DNA from: Pisolithus tinctorius
Taxonomy: Eukaryota; Basidiomycota; Agaricomycetes; Boletales; Pisolithaceae
Length of the DNA: 64,000 bases
Direction: 5' to 3'
NCBI GenBank assembly: GCA_024663395.1
Contig: JANFAH010000016.1
Location: forward strand, 310,001-374,000
Of the stretch, positions 1 to 11,993 are shown piece by piece. The translations under genes and the position numbers were made by a program. The notes under the pieces are model-generated. The model was not told the origin of the DNA and searched no databases. It saw only the letters and a list, made by a program, of their open reading frames with translations. The first letter of the stretch is position 1, and each line of letters begins with the position of its first letter.

Positions 1-318
1 GGCGGCACACAGTCACCTGATGGTATGGATGCCGATAGAAGGTAAGCGCATATCGTCGTATCATTTTTGATTGTTTTCATCACAAAAATATCCCTCGATA
101 GACTCCATACTCCTCAATCTCAGTCAACCACTATAGGCGACAGTGCAGGCCACACAGGTGAATGCGATCCAGGACCAACAATTACAATGGTGATTCCGCC
201 CTTGTCAGTCGGACGTCGTCGTTCTCGGCCATTGGACCCTGATCCGAGTTTTGATGGGAGTGAGAGTAGTTCAGATCGCGCTGAAACTACCTGCCAGAAG
301 AAGAGGAAGCTCATTTGA
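1..318 (+). CDS. 3' end of an unknown gene (partial)
   Basis: Two exons are visible, 1-41 and 102-318, separated by a 60 bp intron with a GTAAGC donor at 42 and an ATAG acceptor ending at 101. Joined, they give an open frame of 85 codons ending in TGA at 316-318; the start lies outside the window. The tail is hydrophilic, rich in Ser and acidic residues, and ends in a basic KKRKL stretch that could be a nuclear localisation signal. I do not recognise the family. The exon call rests on frame continuity and canonical splice sites only. Confidence 0.45.
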
Positions 319-391
319 TATTTACTGTACTTCACTTTGTAACATCCAAGAAAGCAATGGGTTAGGTTACGTTCAGTAACTTAGACTATAA

Positions 392-790
392 TCACATTAA
401 ACACTCATTTTCCGCAACATGTATGATTCGAGAATGATGCACACCAAATATTACCGGCCTCGTGGTTGATTTGCGGCGAAAAGAACTCAGCAGGTACAAA
501 GGAAATATTATCATACTTATATCCGCAGGTATGTCCTGTGCATTCCATCCTACCCCAGTGTGATTGCACCATGCAAGCTGAAACAAGCGTTGTTCGTATA
601 CCAGTATGGGATTGTTGATATTGCCACTGGTTCTGTTACTTAGCGGCATATCCAGGATAATCCTCGCATCGACCTCCTTGAACGGATTCGACTTGTCAGG
701 CATGTCCATGACATGGTATGTTGATACAATCAATGCAGATGGCACATGTGAGCTAATGGTGCGTACGTAGTTACTAGATGAAGTGCTCAT
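392..790 (-). CDS. unrecognised 132-codon ORF
   Basis: An ATG-initiated frame of 132 codons with no similarity I recognise and no obvious domain. It starts within a few bases of the oppositely oriented small ORF at 789, so at most one of the two is likely to be a separate gene as drawn. It could be an exon of something larger, a decayed part of the neighbouring transposon, or chance. Confidence 0.15.
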   Translation of the reverse strand: MSTSSSNYVRTISSHVPSALIVSTYHVMDMPDKSNPFKEVDARIILDMPLSNRTSGNINNPILVYEQRLFQLAWCNHTGVGWNAQDIPADISMIIFPLYLLSSFRRKSTTRPVIFGVHHSRIIHVAENECLM

Positions 791-1082
791 GCTCCTTGAA
801 CAAGAATGTCAAGGCAATCTGCCATTCAGTCCTGTCAATGAACCATCAATCCAAGGCCACCATGGTGTAAAACTCACACCAGTTGATATCGCAGACAGGT
901 CGCTCAAGCTTAAATTCCGCCTGGTAATCACCACATCTATCGTTCTCGTAGCCTTGATATGGATGATCATCCAAACCGTTCATTTCATTTACAACGGAGA
1001 TGACCTTCTTGCTACAATGAGTTGGATGTCAATTTCTGTCGCTTCATCATTGATTTTTGTCCTTTTAATTACCGTTCTGTGA
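789..1082 (+). CDS. small ORF with two predicted membrane segments
   Basis: A 97-residue frame from ATG at 789. The N-terminal half is polar. The C-terminal half contains two strongly hydrophobic stretches, roughly residues 48-68 and 76-97, separated by a short loop with two Asp residues. This suggests a small two-pass membrane protein, or the last exon of a larger one. It lies about 210 bp upstream of the transposase start on the same strand. No family recognised. Confidence 0.25.
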   Translation: MLLEQECQGNLPFSPVNEPSIQGHHGVKLTPVDIADRSLKLKFRLVITTSIVLVALIWMIIQTVHFIYNGDDLLATMSWMSISVASSLIFVLLITVL

Positions 1083-1293
1083 TAGCGGCCCCATTGTCAT
1101 CACATTAAATTAGTATAGAGACGTTTGTGTATATAGCATCATTTATGCTGATCGTCCTCGAAGCCGTGGGATGTTAATCGATTTAGGCTACTCTGATTTA
1201 TTTCCACATTGACTACAACCATAACCGACCAGTCCACAGAGGAAGAGAAGACCAGGCTGGGAGTCACCAGATCACTTTCTCAACAGAAAAGCC

Positions 1294-4200
1294 ATGGCAT
1301 CTGCGAAACATCGATGTAAATGCCAGGTGTATGGTTGCATCAGCGGATCAGACCCGGACCCTTGGACGCAGCTCCCGACCTCTGGCCGCCTGTTGCCCCC
1401 ATCTACGGTGTATCAACATCGTCGTGATGATAAAATCTGGTGTGCGTCCAAACAATGTGAACACATGGAACTTGATCTACTTGTAGCCACCGCTTTACCG
1501 GAGACTCACAGTGATGGTGTCGTATCGTCCAGGGCACATGAGAGCGAGTTGGGAAACGAACCTGTTTTTGTTCCTAATACACCCCTCAGAGTACCTGAGC
1601 AAGGTATGGTCACATTCTTCAGAAATGATGGCTGTCACATATATTAAGTGTAGAATCTACTTCGGCCGCTGCCCTTCTGTTATTGCAGCAATATCGCAAC
1701 ATGTTCCAATCTACAGTCTCATCATTTACTCCACCTCGCCTCAGGTTCACATCGAACCATCCAATTGCTACAGGTGCTCTGCCTCCCATTGATCCCAATG
1801 ACGAAAGAGGTTCTCGGCCATTTATTATTCATCAGCAATACGTCGAGAAGTTGTTCGAACTTGTTCGTGGTGTATCTGGTGATGAAGATGACGATGTCAT
1901 ATCAGCCAGGAAGAGGCTTATCCTCGACATCCAAGAACACCAAGGTTATCTTGAACGTATTTGTAACTATGAATGGGATCGACATAAGGCAGAAATCACG
2001 GCGAAGGAGGTGCCTAGCATCGGGTCTTCTGTTCCAATGATCGTAACGACAGGTAGGTGTGGCAATGTTGGGTTTTGAGCGTACTAAGTTTCAAATCAGA
2101 TCACTTCTGTAGTACTTTGGACACCCTCGGAAACACTGCCTTACCCCTGTTACTAGGCATCCTTGGGGCTGGTATTTTGCATGTACTTGCTGGACTCTCG
2201 CGGCGCCACACGAACTTCCTCCTATTGATTTTACAGTCCGTTGTCATGGCCACAGTTGGCAAAGTCACTGTCAACCTCCTAAAATCTGGCAGTCATCATC
2301 AGATTAGGGATGGGATTGATTCACTCACCTCAGGCTGGCCAAAGGACATACGCAGCGCTCTCAACCTCCTGCATATTGACCCAGAGCTACTCCAATATAT
2401 TTGCTGTCCAACCTGTTTCTCGTTGTATGGACCATTTCCCGAACAACAGACAGAAAGCTATCAGAATATCACCACCCACTGCACTCATCGCGCAACGCCA
2501 TCAGACGAGCCTTGTGGAGTGCAACTATTTGGGAAAAGTGGATCTCCTAACCGTCGTTTTTGGTATCAGCCCCTTGATTCATGGATCGCTCGTTTCCTTT
2601 CACGAGCCGAGGTCGTGACGTCTCTGCGTACAGCACCTGGTCCGGTTTCCACTCACATGTTAGATATATGGGATGGATCTGTTCTCAGACAATTCCGAGG
2701 CCCTGATAACAACTTGTACTTTGGGTCCGAAAACCCACGTTCAGAAGTTCGCCTGGCCTTCAGCCTATTTGTTGACTGGTTCAATCCCTTTGGCAACAAA
2801 CAAGGCGGAAAGCACACCTCATTTGGCGCCATTTACATGGTCTGTCTCAATTTACCAATTCACCTACGCTATCAACTCGAAAACGTTTATATTGCTGGCA
2901 TAATTCCCGGGCCTCAAGAGCCATCATCATACCGTCTAAATCATGTACTGCAGCCACTAGTCGATGACTTAATTCGTTGCTGGGCTCCAGGATTACGCCT
3001 GACGCGCACTGCTGTTCATACATTTGGATGTCTGGTGCGCTGTGCGGTGATACCACTTGTCTGCGACTTGTTAGCAGCACGAAAAACTGCTGGGTTCGCA
3101 GGTCTAGGGCCTACGAAAGGAAGGTTTTGCTCGTTTTGCCAGCAAAGTGGTTCGGATTTCAGCAACACAGATATATTGACTTGGCGGCGGCGAACGTGGC
3201 ATGAGCACTTTGCAATTGCGAAGATGTGGAGGGACGCACATACAGATGGGACGAGACAGCGAATATATGACACGTTTGGGGTTAGATGGTCCGAACTGTT
3301 GCGCCTACCCTACTGGGATCCTACCCGCTTCGTGGTTGTTGAAGCGATGCACAATTTCTTCCTTGGAGACCTCCAACACCACTGTCGAAAGGTACTTGGC
3401 ATGAGTGCCGATGCGAAGTCTGCCACCGAAACTCATATCCGACCACACACCCCCGAGGAACAACAGCGAGAACTCCATACTGGGATTGAAGCCATCAAGA
3501 AACACTCGTTGTCAGCTCTAACCAAGTTGAGAAGGGGCTACATCATTGCACTCGCCGAAGCAAACAATGTTCTGCCGGAGGTCAATATCAGTAATGACCC
3601 ATTGATTAGACTGTATAAAGCTGATCAGATGACTGGAAAGACGGCATATGCACAAGCGCTTATTGACTGGGTAAGCCTATTAGTTTGCTCCGAAACCATT
3701 TCATTACCTTCTTTCTAGCATAGACTACATGGGGATCCTGAAATACGCTGCCCACGCGTCTTTCCTCGCCCCGTGGTGGACCTATCCACAGCATGGTCAA
3801 ATGCCCCATCAACGACTATCCTCGATCAGTCAGTGTTATCAGAAGTATGGAAAGACATGGCGAGAACTACTTTACCATCATGGGTTGCTCGCGCACCTCA
3901 CAACCTTGGCAGTCCTGGTCATGGAAAACTCAAAGCTGACCAGTGGCGGACAGCCTGTTTAATTAACCTGGTTATCACGCTGTGCAGGTTATGGGGTAGC
4001 AATGATGCAAGTGAAAAAGATGCGCTGCTGTTGCGCAATTACCTCTCTCTTGTGACTGCAGTCCGCTGGGCAACCACCCGCTCCACTTCTGACCAACACG
4101 CTGAAATTATCGAGAAACATCTGGCATACTATACTCGCAGCACCTTACACATTTTTGGTCCGCGGGCACTGGTTTATAACAACCATGCATCCTTCCATGT

Positions 4201-5099
4201 GCCTGAGTGCCTGCGTGCATTTGGTCCTACCCATGGATGGTGGGCATTTCCCTTCGAAAGATACAACGGCATCTTACAATCCTTCAAAACAAATACCAGG
4301 ATTGGTGAGCTTTATGGTCTGTGTTCGGGTCGGTACTTATGAACCCCTTGCAGGTGAGATGGAACACACCTTGTTGAAAGCCTTCTGCCGGGGAAGTAAC
4401 TTGAGGTCCTTACTTGGCACGAACACATTAGATTCCCTTCGGGGTCTTCGCGAACTATTTTTGCAATTCTTCAGCGTACCCATTCCATGCCTTGATGTGA
4501 CTCGTGGAAGTGATGTCCCTAACATCACCCAGAACATTGACAGACTTCCAATGCTTTCTGACCAAACATACGAGCGCCTCCTCGATTGTCTCAACAAAGG
4601 TGTTGTTCCTGGACACCGTTATGTGTCTTATTGTGAAGATTCCCAACCTAACACCTGGGTCGTCCAGCCCTATGTACAGGAAAAGGACTCGGTCAAAATT
4701 CAGCAAATGACCTTCACTTGCTCCGCAAAGCATCTCGGGAATAGTCGTGTCTTGTTCTGCTTTGCAGGTGAATCACTCCAGCATGCCGGGGAAATCCAAC
4801 GCATCTTCGTACATCAAAGGTGTGGACCATCAGGCGACCTCATTACCGAATTTTTCTATGTGGTACGACAATTTCGAGAGCTTCCCGATGAGCTAGCTGT
4901 GCATGACCCATACCGGCAATTCCCACTTCTCTTCATGCGGCTCTGTTATAATGAATTCACGGAGGAGGAACAGGTTATACAGTCTCACCATATCATCAGT
5001 CATTTTGCTGGGTGCCCTTATGAGAGTAAAGAACTCCCGGGAAATTTTCTTGTGGTATTGTCACTAAGCAGGGTCTGTCTCGCAGTTCTGTTTGAGTGA
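1294..5099 (+). CDS. CACTA (EnSpm)-type Tnp2 transposase, five exons
   Basis: Exons 1294-1603, 1717-2052, 2100-3670, 3719-4304 and 4354-5099 join to 3549 nt (1182 aa) with no stop. Introns of 113, 47, 48 and 49 bp have GT-AG ends. The start ATG is in a good Kozak-like context (GCCATGG). The N-terminus has a CKCxxxxC cysteine cluster. The core contains the block typical of basidiomycete Tnp2 proteins: a CCPTC zinc-like motif, then VDWFNPFGNK, an R-rich ENVYIAG segment, and a long catalytic region rich in conserved Cys. The C-terminus ends with the usual CPY...VVLSLSR block. The family carries out cut-and-paste transposition with a DDE-type catalytic domain. I could not identify the flanking terminal inverted repeats. 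Because every exon stays in frame, the copy may be recent or still functional. Confidence 0.8.
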
Positions 5100-5529
5100 A
5101 GTGAAATGCTTATACTATGCTTTATATCTAGGACTGAGCCAGTTCAGATCCACGCGATATAACCCGGGGCTTGGAGAAGTACGAGAATATGTAGTTATAG
5201 TCGTTACAAATGTTTCGCCAGCACATGCTTATATCGAAATCAGCCCCATTGCCTAAAATACAGAGTCATGGTTATACACAATTTGCTGGACTATAAATCG
5301 AAATCAGAAAGCTTTACTTGTTATGCCTATTAGAACGGTGCACACTGATATTTGCTAAGTTGCTTCTCAATCATCCTTTAATTGAGCAGTGTCAAAATAT
5401 GATTGTTTCTCGCATCTTTATTTGGCATGACAGTCCTTTGTGAACCGTGATGCTGGCCAGGCAACGAGTATACAATGCTTCACTACGCTTTTCATTGCTT
5501 TCTATTCACCTCTAACTGTGGACTTTTTG
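5100..5529. other. intergenic, no gene seen
   Basis: About 430 bp of A/T-rich sequence between the transposase stop and the next gene. I saw no convincing reading frame, RNA gene or CACTA-type terminal repeat. Confidence 0.5.
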
Positions 5530-6343
5530 ATGAAGGTGCCAACCTCTGAAAGTTTCGTCAAGCATTGCCGAGAAGATGTTGCACCATATCGACCATATAG
5601 GCGGGTAGAGACTGACGTACGCGGCTTTCTACCTAGTTCATCCATTCATCCATTGCTCACTGCTGCAGGCAATCCCGATACACCGACAATCGTTCCCGCT
5701 TTGTGAACGTATAAGAGTCAAGCCTATCATCACCATTGAATTGATGGACAGAGACGTAAGAATTTATTTCCATTCAGTCGCACGACTGACTGCATACTTT
5801 CTCTACAGACCATTCCCATTCATCAGCAGCGATTTCCGTTGACAGTTCCACTCTCTCCTCGAAGTGAAGTGGATGCACATGTGCCCACCTGTAGTATTGC
5901 CGATGTGAACATTGCTGTAAAGGATAGCGGGGCAGAAAGGTACGTCTCAATATATAGAATCGGAGCAAGTGGCTTCAATCACGAGTAGCTATGCAACAGT
6001 TACGAGACCCAATCGTCAGGAACACAAAATCCGTAACCTCAATGTCACAACAGGACGATACATAACGACCCATCGCCTCCCTTTGCAGTACCCTCCGTCT
6101 TGTTCTCGTGCAGTGGATGGCGATCTTTACATTCATCACTACAGCAATGAAAAGGTTCAGATATGGTTGCGAGAAGGGGATCAATGGATAAGTGATGTTT
6201 CGGATGGTCATCATCACCCACTGTTACAGGACTACCGTCTCTTCGTCGCTGACGGTATAGAACCTACCTGGGTAACAAAGAAAACGAGATCAACTTACAA
6301 GGGGAGGATTCGTGGCCACCAGAAGAAGGTGGATCGAACATGA
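5530..6343 (+). CDS. unrecognised four-exon gene, 216 aa
   Basis: Exons 5530-5604, 5669-5755, 5809-5939 and 5986-6343 have matching phases and total 651 nt (216 codons plus stop). The introns are 64, 53 and 46 bp with GT-AG ends. The product has no membrane segment or signal peptide. Exons 2 and 3 each begin with a similar IPIHxQxFPL motif, an internal repeat suggesting exon duplication. The C-terminal exon is rich in aromatic and basic residues and ends in a KKVDRT tail. It lies 430 bp downstream of the Tnp2 gene on the same strand, so it could be a second gene of the CACTA element or an unrelated host gene. The start codon is the first in-frame ATG before the first splice junction; an upstream exon is possible. 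Confidence 0.45.
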
Positions 6344-6987
6344 TTATCATCCAGTCGTGTCCATTTCAATAATAGATTGGTTGTCTTTTCGTCCGTAGCC
6401 ATCTCTGCTGAGCCTTACCAGTACTGTAGGTGCCCTCAGGTATGAATATTCGATGTTAGCTTACTCATTCCTCGCAGAACCCTAACTAATCCTGCCACCC
6501 AAGAAAATTCCTTTTTCTTCATGTAATTACCGAATGTACATTGATACAGACACGCATTACACATGGGCAGCGCCAGCAGCGGAGAGTTGCAGCGGCCCCA
6601 GATCAGCTATTAGCGGCGTGCTGCAAAAAAAGCATGTAAGGCGGATGGTCACGACGCATGCACAATGAGAAGTGATGATGATATTTGGAGAGTGTCGAAA
6701 TGCTGCCCCAACTTCAAGTCCTCCGAACATCGTCAGCTATAGTACAGTGAAAAACAGTTTGTCATTATCTGTGCGAGACACGCGACTCGGAGCATTGCCT
6801 GGATATCACATATGGAACTGGATGTATGTAGCAAGGATCTCATGATATACTTCATAATCAGTCTTCAGAGTGGCGCTTTTTTACGATCACTGCTGGTTCA
6901 AATGTAATACAACTATAAGGACATTGATGATGCTTGGCTAAACTCGAAGTACAAAGGTTATTGGAGAGGTCATTTTTTGTGATCAGA
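6344..6987. other. intergenic, no gene seen
   Basis: Roughly 640 bp with no supported coding, RNA or repeat feature on either strand. Confidence 0.5.
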
Positions 6988-7434
6988 ATGTCGAGTTTCG
7001 TTCCTGATTTGGAACCCTATGACACAGCCCCACAAATTCAAAGAAACTCCATGACCTGGATCACTGCACTTTGCAGATCGGTCTTCAAATTCACGTCTTC
7101 CATTAGAGGGCATTTACACCTGTTCAAACTTGTTGCAGTCTCAGTAAACAGACAGTCAGAAAGTTCAAGGCTATTGACAAATTTCTGTACACTTCAAAAT
7201 ATCCGTTCAGCGCTCTCTGAATTTTTCGTTGACAGTGAATTTGAAGCTCAGCTTAGTGACACGATCATCAGGCCTTTGCCTGCAGTGTTGAAGTTAGAAA
7301 AACCTATGGGACAAGATGATTCCGAGTTCTTTTCGAGGCCTGTGCACAAAATCCCACCCCTGCTTCTCGGGCGGTCGCAGCTCAGTGTTGGGATTCGGCG
7401 GAGACTGTCACACGTTCTGACTTGGTATTTGTAG
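6988..7434 (+). CDS. unrecognised ORF, 148 aa
   Basis: An open frame from ATG at 6988 to TAG at 7432-7434. It contains a moderately hydrophobic alpha-helical centre and a Leu-rich C-terminus but no motif I recognise. It converges on the 3' end of RPP1. Fragments of this size and composition are common as single exons of short fungal genes, but I found no splice partner. It may be chance. Confidence 0.25.
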   Translation: MSSFVPDLEPYDTAPQIQRNSMTWITALCRSVFKFTSSIRGHLHLFKLVAVSVNRQSESSRLLTNFCTLQNIRSALSEFFVDSEFEAQLSDTIIRPLPAVLKLEKPMGQDDSEFFSRPVHKIPPLLLGRSQLSVGIRRRLSHVLTWYL

Positions 7435-7745
7435 TTACTCTTCCATCACAAAGCGAAGCATAATTTTCTTCGAATTGTCATACCATTGTTTCGTCAATGC
7501 TACCATTCGTGGCCCAAAGCTCAAGCGCTCATGTCTGATCAAACTTAGTTTCGGGCTCGGCGCTCGTTGTAAGGGCTTTGGCCTCGTCTTCTCCGAATCT
7601 GAACTCAGGGGATCTGCCCCAAACCTTGTCAGTAGCTGAGTCCACACATCAGGTTTTCGTTGGGCTCAATTCTTCAATCATTGGATGCCTCAGTGATACA
7701 TGCAATCTCGGAGAGGAAAATAAGATATCGTGCGGGGAAAGCAGA

Positions 7746-8339
7746 TCAGTCGAAAAGGCCGAAACCCTAAATAGCGAGTTGTTCAGACTTCTAATCTGCG
7801 ACGACGGAAGTATAGACTACGTACCATGTCGTCGTCCGACTCCTCCTTCTCTTCCTTTTTCTCCTCTTCTTTTGGTGCTTCTTCTGCAGCTGCAGCGGAT
7901 GCGGCACCACCTGCTGCTGGTGCAGCACCAACAGCTGGTGCACCACCGCCAGCACCAACGTTTAGTAGTAGTTCTCTAACATCCTTTCCTTCTAGTGCCT
8001 TGGCAAGAAGAGTTGCCCAGATTGGCTCGACTTCAACGGCGGCGGCAGATGTTAGGGAGACGATCTTGTCAGACTGAAAAATAATACTTTGTATACGAGC
8101 TCGCGACCGCCAAAAGCCATAGAGACACTCACCGTAATTTCGATGCCATCGTCTGCGAGGATAAGTGCAGCATAGGTTGCGGCAAGCTCTACTGTGGCCT
8201 ATTTGTGAACGCCAAGTCAGTGCCAGCTACATCCACATCCACATCCATCCATCCATCCAGTACACCGACATAAACATAGATTTCCAGCACATCTGGCACA
8301 GGTCGGCTGGTATGTGCATGCAGAGTGACTACTCACCAT
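7746..8339 (-). CDS. RPP1: 60S acidic ribosomal protein P1
   Basis: Four exons on the minus strand: 8337-8339, 8133-8198, 7825-8073 and 7746-7766, giving 112 codons plus stop, within the usual 106-112 range. The product has the P1 features in order: an N-terminal helical dimerisation domain ([19 protein letters not shown]), a core ending in [14 protein letters not shown], an Ala/Gly/Pro hinge, an acidic Lys/Glu stretch, and the universal tail ESDDDMGFGLFD split by the last intron. P1/P2 heterodimers form the ribosomal stalk that recruits elongation factors. Exon 1 consists only of the ATG, immediately followed by GTGAGT. Introns are 138, 59 and 58 bp; the first contains a short ATCC/ACATCC tandem repeat at about 8231-8260. 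Confidence 0.93.
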
Positions 8340-8618
8340 TTTTATAGTCAAATACAAGCCGTCGACGGCGATGATCAGGACGGGGGTCGAATGGAGACTG
8401 GCAGTGATTATGCTCAAGGCAACTTTCGAGAGCTGACTAAGGATTCCCCAAATAGGGTGTACCCCTGTCGTGTGGGTCACGTGCGCATGTTGCGCGACAG
8501 GAGTACTTCCGAAAGCTTCGGTGGGCAGCTGCGTGGGCTTCGTCACGACAGTCCACCGCGGCGTCGCAGTTTCACAACGAAATTCACCGTTGATCGCATT
8601 TTTATCTTGGAAGTAGTG
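8340..8618. promoter_or_regulatory. shared divergent promoter of RPP1 and NBS1
   Basis: Only 279 bp separate the two start codons, so both upstream regions must lie here unless 5' leaders overlap. No protein-coding content is required. I did not identify a specific factor site; the assignment is positional. Confidence 0.5.
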
Positions 8619-11600
8619 ATGTGGCTGATCACTGGCCCCTTCGATGGGGAACTAGGAAACGTCTCCACTACAAGTGAATTGATTCTTTTCGTAGGCAAAT
8701 AAATCCATGGAGGCTGACTCAATACTATCTGTTAGAGACGAAACTGCTGAGAGCGGGAAAGAAGTATTCTTTAGGCCGAAAGGATCGTCAACTAGTTGTG
8801 AACAACAAAAAGATCTCTCGAGACCATTGCGACTTGACGGTAGGCCCATACACAGAGGAGAACGTGGTGCGTAACCTTTTCTTCGGATTTCTGTCTCATC
8901 TCACCGTTAGCACTAGGAAGATCCGTGTTTCGTTCCGAAGATTGAGATATACAACGCCAAAGAGAAGGCCATGACCATTGACCGAGGCGGGAAGCCTTTC
9001 ATCGTGGACCCATTGTCTCCTTGCGAATTACAAAGCGGTGATATGATTAATATCGTGGTCGGAATTATCATCCAGTAAGGTGCAGCTACTTCTTCACGTT
9101 TTCTTTGATTGATTTCCTCTAAAGAGTGGATTGGAAGCAGATAGCTTGTTTTCTGCCTCCAGTGCGGAACTCGCCCTCCATTCCAAGACAAGATTGTGCT
9201 TCCATGGGTGCGCCTTCTATCCTACTTACAAAGACAGACCGCACACATTGATATTCAGGCTTAAGCGTGGTAACCACGACGCATGCGCTGGTGACACATC
9301 ATATTACCCCCAAGTATGAACTTACGGTTCCCCTAGCGACTTCCCTACTTTCAGCCGCACAGCTAGTCAAATCGGAGTGGCTGCAAGAATGTATACGTCT
9401 CGGAACTACCGAAGATGATACAAACCCGTTCAAGTCCACTCAACTCGAACAGGTTTTCAACCTCCCGCTGGAGAGCAAATATCGACCAGCCTTCTCACCC
9501 GGACTGCCTCCGACATTCAAATCCTTCAAGTTCTGGGAACCCAACGAGGAGAGGTTGAACTTTCTGAATGGGTATCGCTTCGTCTTGCTTGCCAACAAGA
9601 ATGCTGAAGTCGACGGTGATACGAGAGAGCTTTGCCTACGAGGCGGGGGAGAATATGATGGCTTCCCTCTGACATCCGGGCATGCGAAATGGCGGCAAAT
9701 GCTTGCAAAGGCGAAGCGTAAAAAGGAAGAAGTGGGTATAAACGTCCTCATTGTCACGGACCATAGGGCCATTCAGGCTACTGTTGGGCCGACCAAGTGG
9801 CAAGAGATGGTTGCCGATGCTCACACGTGAGTGTGTGGCATGAAAGCCAATTCTAGCGCTGACACAATTGTGTTAATGTAGTATGTCCGTGTCAATCATT
9901 ACTGTCGAGACGCTGTTAAATGCGGTAATCAGCATCGATGCTTCGATCCTACTGAGTGCTCCTGATCCACACCGTAAGGATATATTCTGATTCTGCTCGC
10001 TTTTCCTAACAATGCCTACTTCGGTGTATCACAATCAGAAGACTGTTCTCCACCACCAGGTAATGCGAACACGCATCCTGACGGGTCATGTCTTGCCTTG
10101 GTTCCTTCACGTCCAGAAGCGATCGAGGTTGATCGCCATTCCAGCCCACGTCCTCCAGCTGAACCGGAGACTTCTGCCTGGAGATCCAGATCTCCCCAAC
10201 CCGGTGCGGAGACTAACGTCCAGCCTCCACCGTCCAGAAGAGTACGTAAATAAAAAGGTTTTCACTTGAAATCTTTCTTATCTGCCATCAAGCAACTTAT
10301 TCGTTCTGTGAAACCCCTATCGACTAACAGTAACCGAGACCAAACTGATAGTAACGTAGGAGCTACGGTTCCACCGGTGTGTAAATCCCAGTTCCAGCTT
10401 TGTGTTACCTCATCCCGTTTAGGCTCCATCCATTAATCGTCCGAAGCTGAAGAGACGAGCAGCAACTCCGACGGCAGGGATGGCCTCTGCGATGGAATCT
10501 ATTCTTGCTGAGAAAGAGATGGATCGGGAACCTCCCCTCAAAAAGTTTAAAGCACTTTTTGATGCGAGTGATCCGGACAAGATGTCTACTGACGCCCCAA
10601 ATAGTGGGACCTCTGCAGGCGTTTCCCAGGACACCGGAAGCGCTACACAAAGCGCATCTCTTCATGCTCCCCTCCATGGAACAATCCCAGGAATGCGAGC
10701 ACTAGATGCAGTCGCAGAGGAGGAGGAAGGAAGCAGCCGTGCTGGACCGCTGCTTTCCCAATCATTACCGGCACAGCTCCCCAACCAACTTGCCGTCGCT
10801 CAAAGAGTGCCAGCTCCCGCCCGTCAGGCATCCAGGGAGCCCGTCGGTGCTGTCAATGTGGAGAAGGACCAGGCTGACACTGCGGAGGATCAGATGGCAT
10901 CCAAACAATCCAAGAAGTCTACGGGGCAACTAGATACTGATCAGGCGTTTTTGACTGCAGTGGCATCGAGAAAGAGGGGAAAGAAGGGAGAAGACAATTT
11001 TGATCGTGAATTCAACAAACTGCGTATCTCAAAGCCGGATATCCACGGAGAGCAAGAGGAAGATTGGGCAGTTCTAGGAGATTTCGATGATGACATTAGG
11101 AATATAAGGGGGAACTTCATGGTAGTGACGGAGGTAGACGTTTACAGAAACGGCCGACCGCGTGAATTAATGGCCGTTCGACGGGACTACGACGGGAAAC
11201 CGAATTTCAAAAAGTTCAAAAAGGTCTGTTCACCTCTACACAGAACGATTGCTGGCTTCATCTAATGCTTGGCCCAGACACCTACACCCTCATCGAGGCA
11301 CTCCGTCGAATTGGTGATAAAAGCAGAGGATGACTACGGAGTGGGCCCAGGTACTTCTACGCCCCGAGGACATTCTTTTTACAGCCAACTCATACACGTG
11401 TCAGGTTATTGGAAGGATAGTACAGCTACGAAAGACTCCACTTTGCCACCAAGTCAGCCAGGAGTCCAGAGACGACCACGTATGATTCTCGAGTCTGAAG
11501 ATGAAGACACTGAAGAGTTACCGGTCGCGAAGAAGCCAAGGAAGCAACTTGCTGCCGGGGGAGGGAAGTCCCAGGCAGCACGACTTTTCCTGGACTCCGA

Positions 11601-11775
11601 TGAGGAGTCTACCCAAGGTAAAGGCTCACAAAGGTTTACGCAAGGGCGGGAGGCTCCGAACCAGGGCGTCCGTACCGGCGGGGTGCGAAGCAATAAGCGA
11701 CACATCATCGCGGATGATGATTCAGACGAGGAGGCCGCTTTCAAGGGATTTGGGAAGAAACGCAGAGTTCGGTAG
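8619..11775 (+). CDS. NBS1: NBS1/nibrin, MRN-complex DNA-repair protein
   Basis: Ten exons (8619-8673, 8736-8866, 8917-9074, 9125-9207, 9259-9826, 9882-9973, 10039-10241, 10293-10376, 10423-11223, 11278-11775) sum to 2673 nt (890 aa). The protein begins MWLITGPFDG, the nibrin N-terminus. It then has an FHA domain (KYSLGRKD...KKISRDH, about residues 28-110), a first BRCT domain (TTTHALVTHH...KSEWLQECI), a second BRCT-like segment (LNGYRFVLL...), and a long disordered Ser/Pro-rich linker. Near the C-terminus is the Nbs1_C region with NFKKFKK, the family's MRE11-binding motif. The tail is acidic and ends FKGFGKKRRVR. The family recruits MRE11-RAD50 and ATM/Tel1 to double-strand breaks in the nucleus. 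Less certain points are the donor at 8674 and the exons between 9974 and 10422. Confidence 0.9.
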
Positions 11776-11993
11776 GGGTATTGGGCGCATGTCTTTGCCA
11801 TCTGTGTACGAAACGTATTACATTACATGCCCGCAACTATTCCGATACAACTATGAATGTTGTGCCAACAATTCGTCGTGAATAGAGAATCTAAGCAATC
11901 GCTGTGTCTTAGCGGCGACGCGTCCGCCAGTTTGACTGAAAGCAACCAACAAGATGTATCAGCTCTGTTCAGAAGGCAGGATAGAATATGGTC
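11776..11993. other. convergent 3' intergenic region
   Basis: About 218 bp between the stops of NBS1 (plus) and the mannosyltransferase gene (minus). It presumably holds both 3' UTRs; no further gene seen. Confidence 0.4.

Noticed and set aside
8217..8546. 109-codon minus-strand frame over RPP1 exon 1
   Set aside because: Crosses the 138-bp intron with its ATCC repeat; the P1 protein requires splicing from the ATG at 8339.
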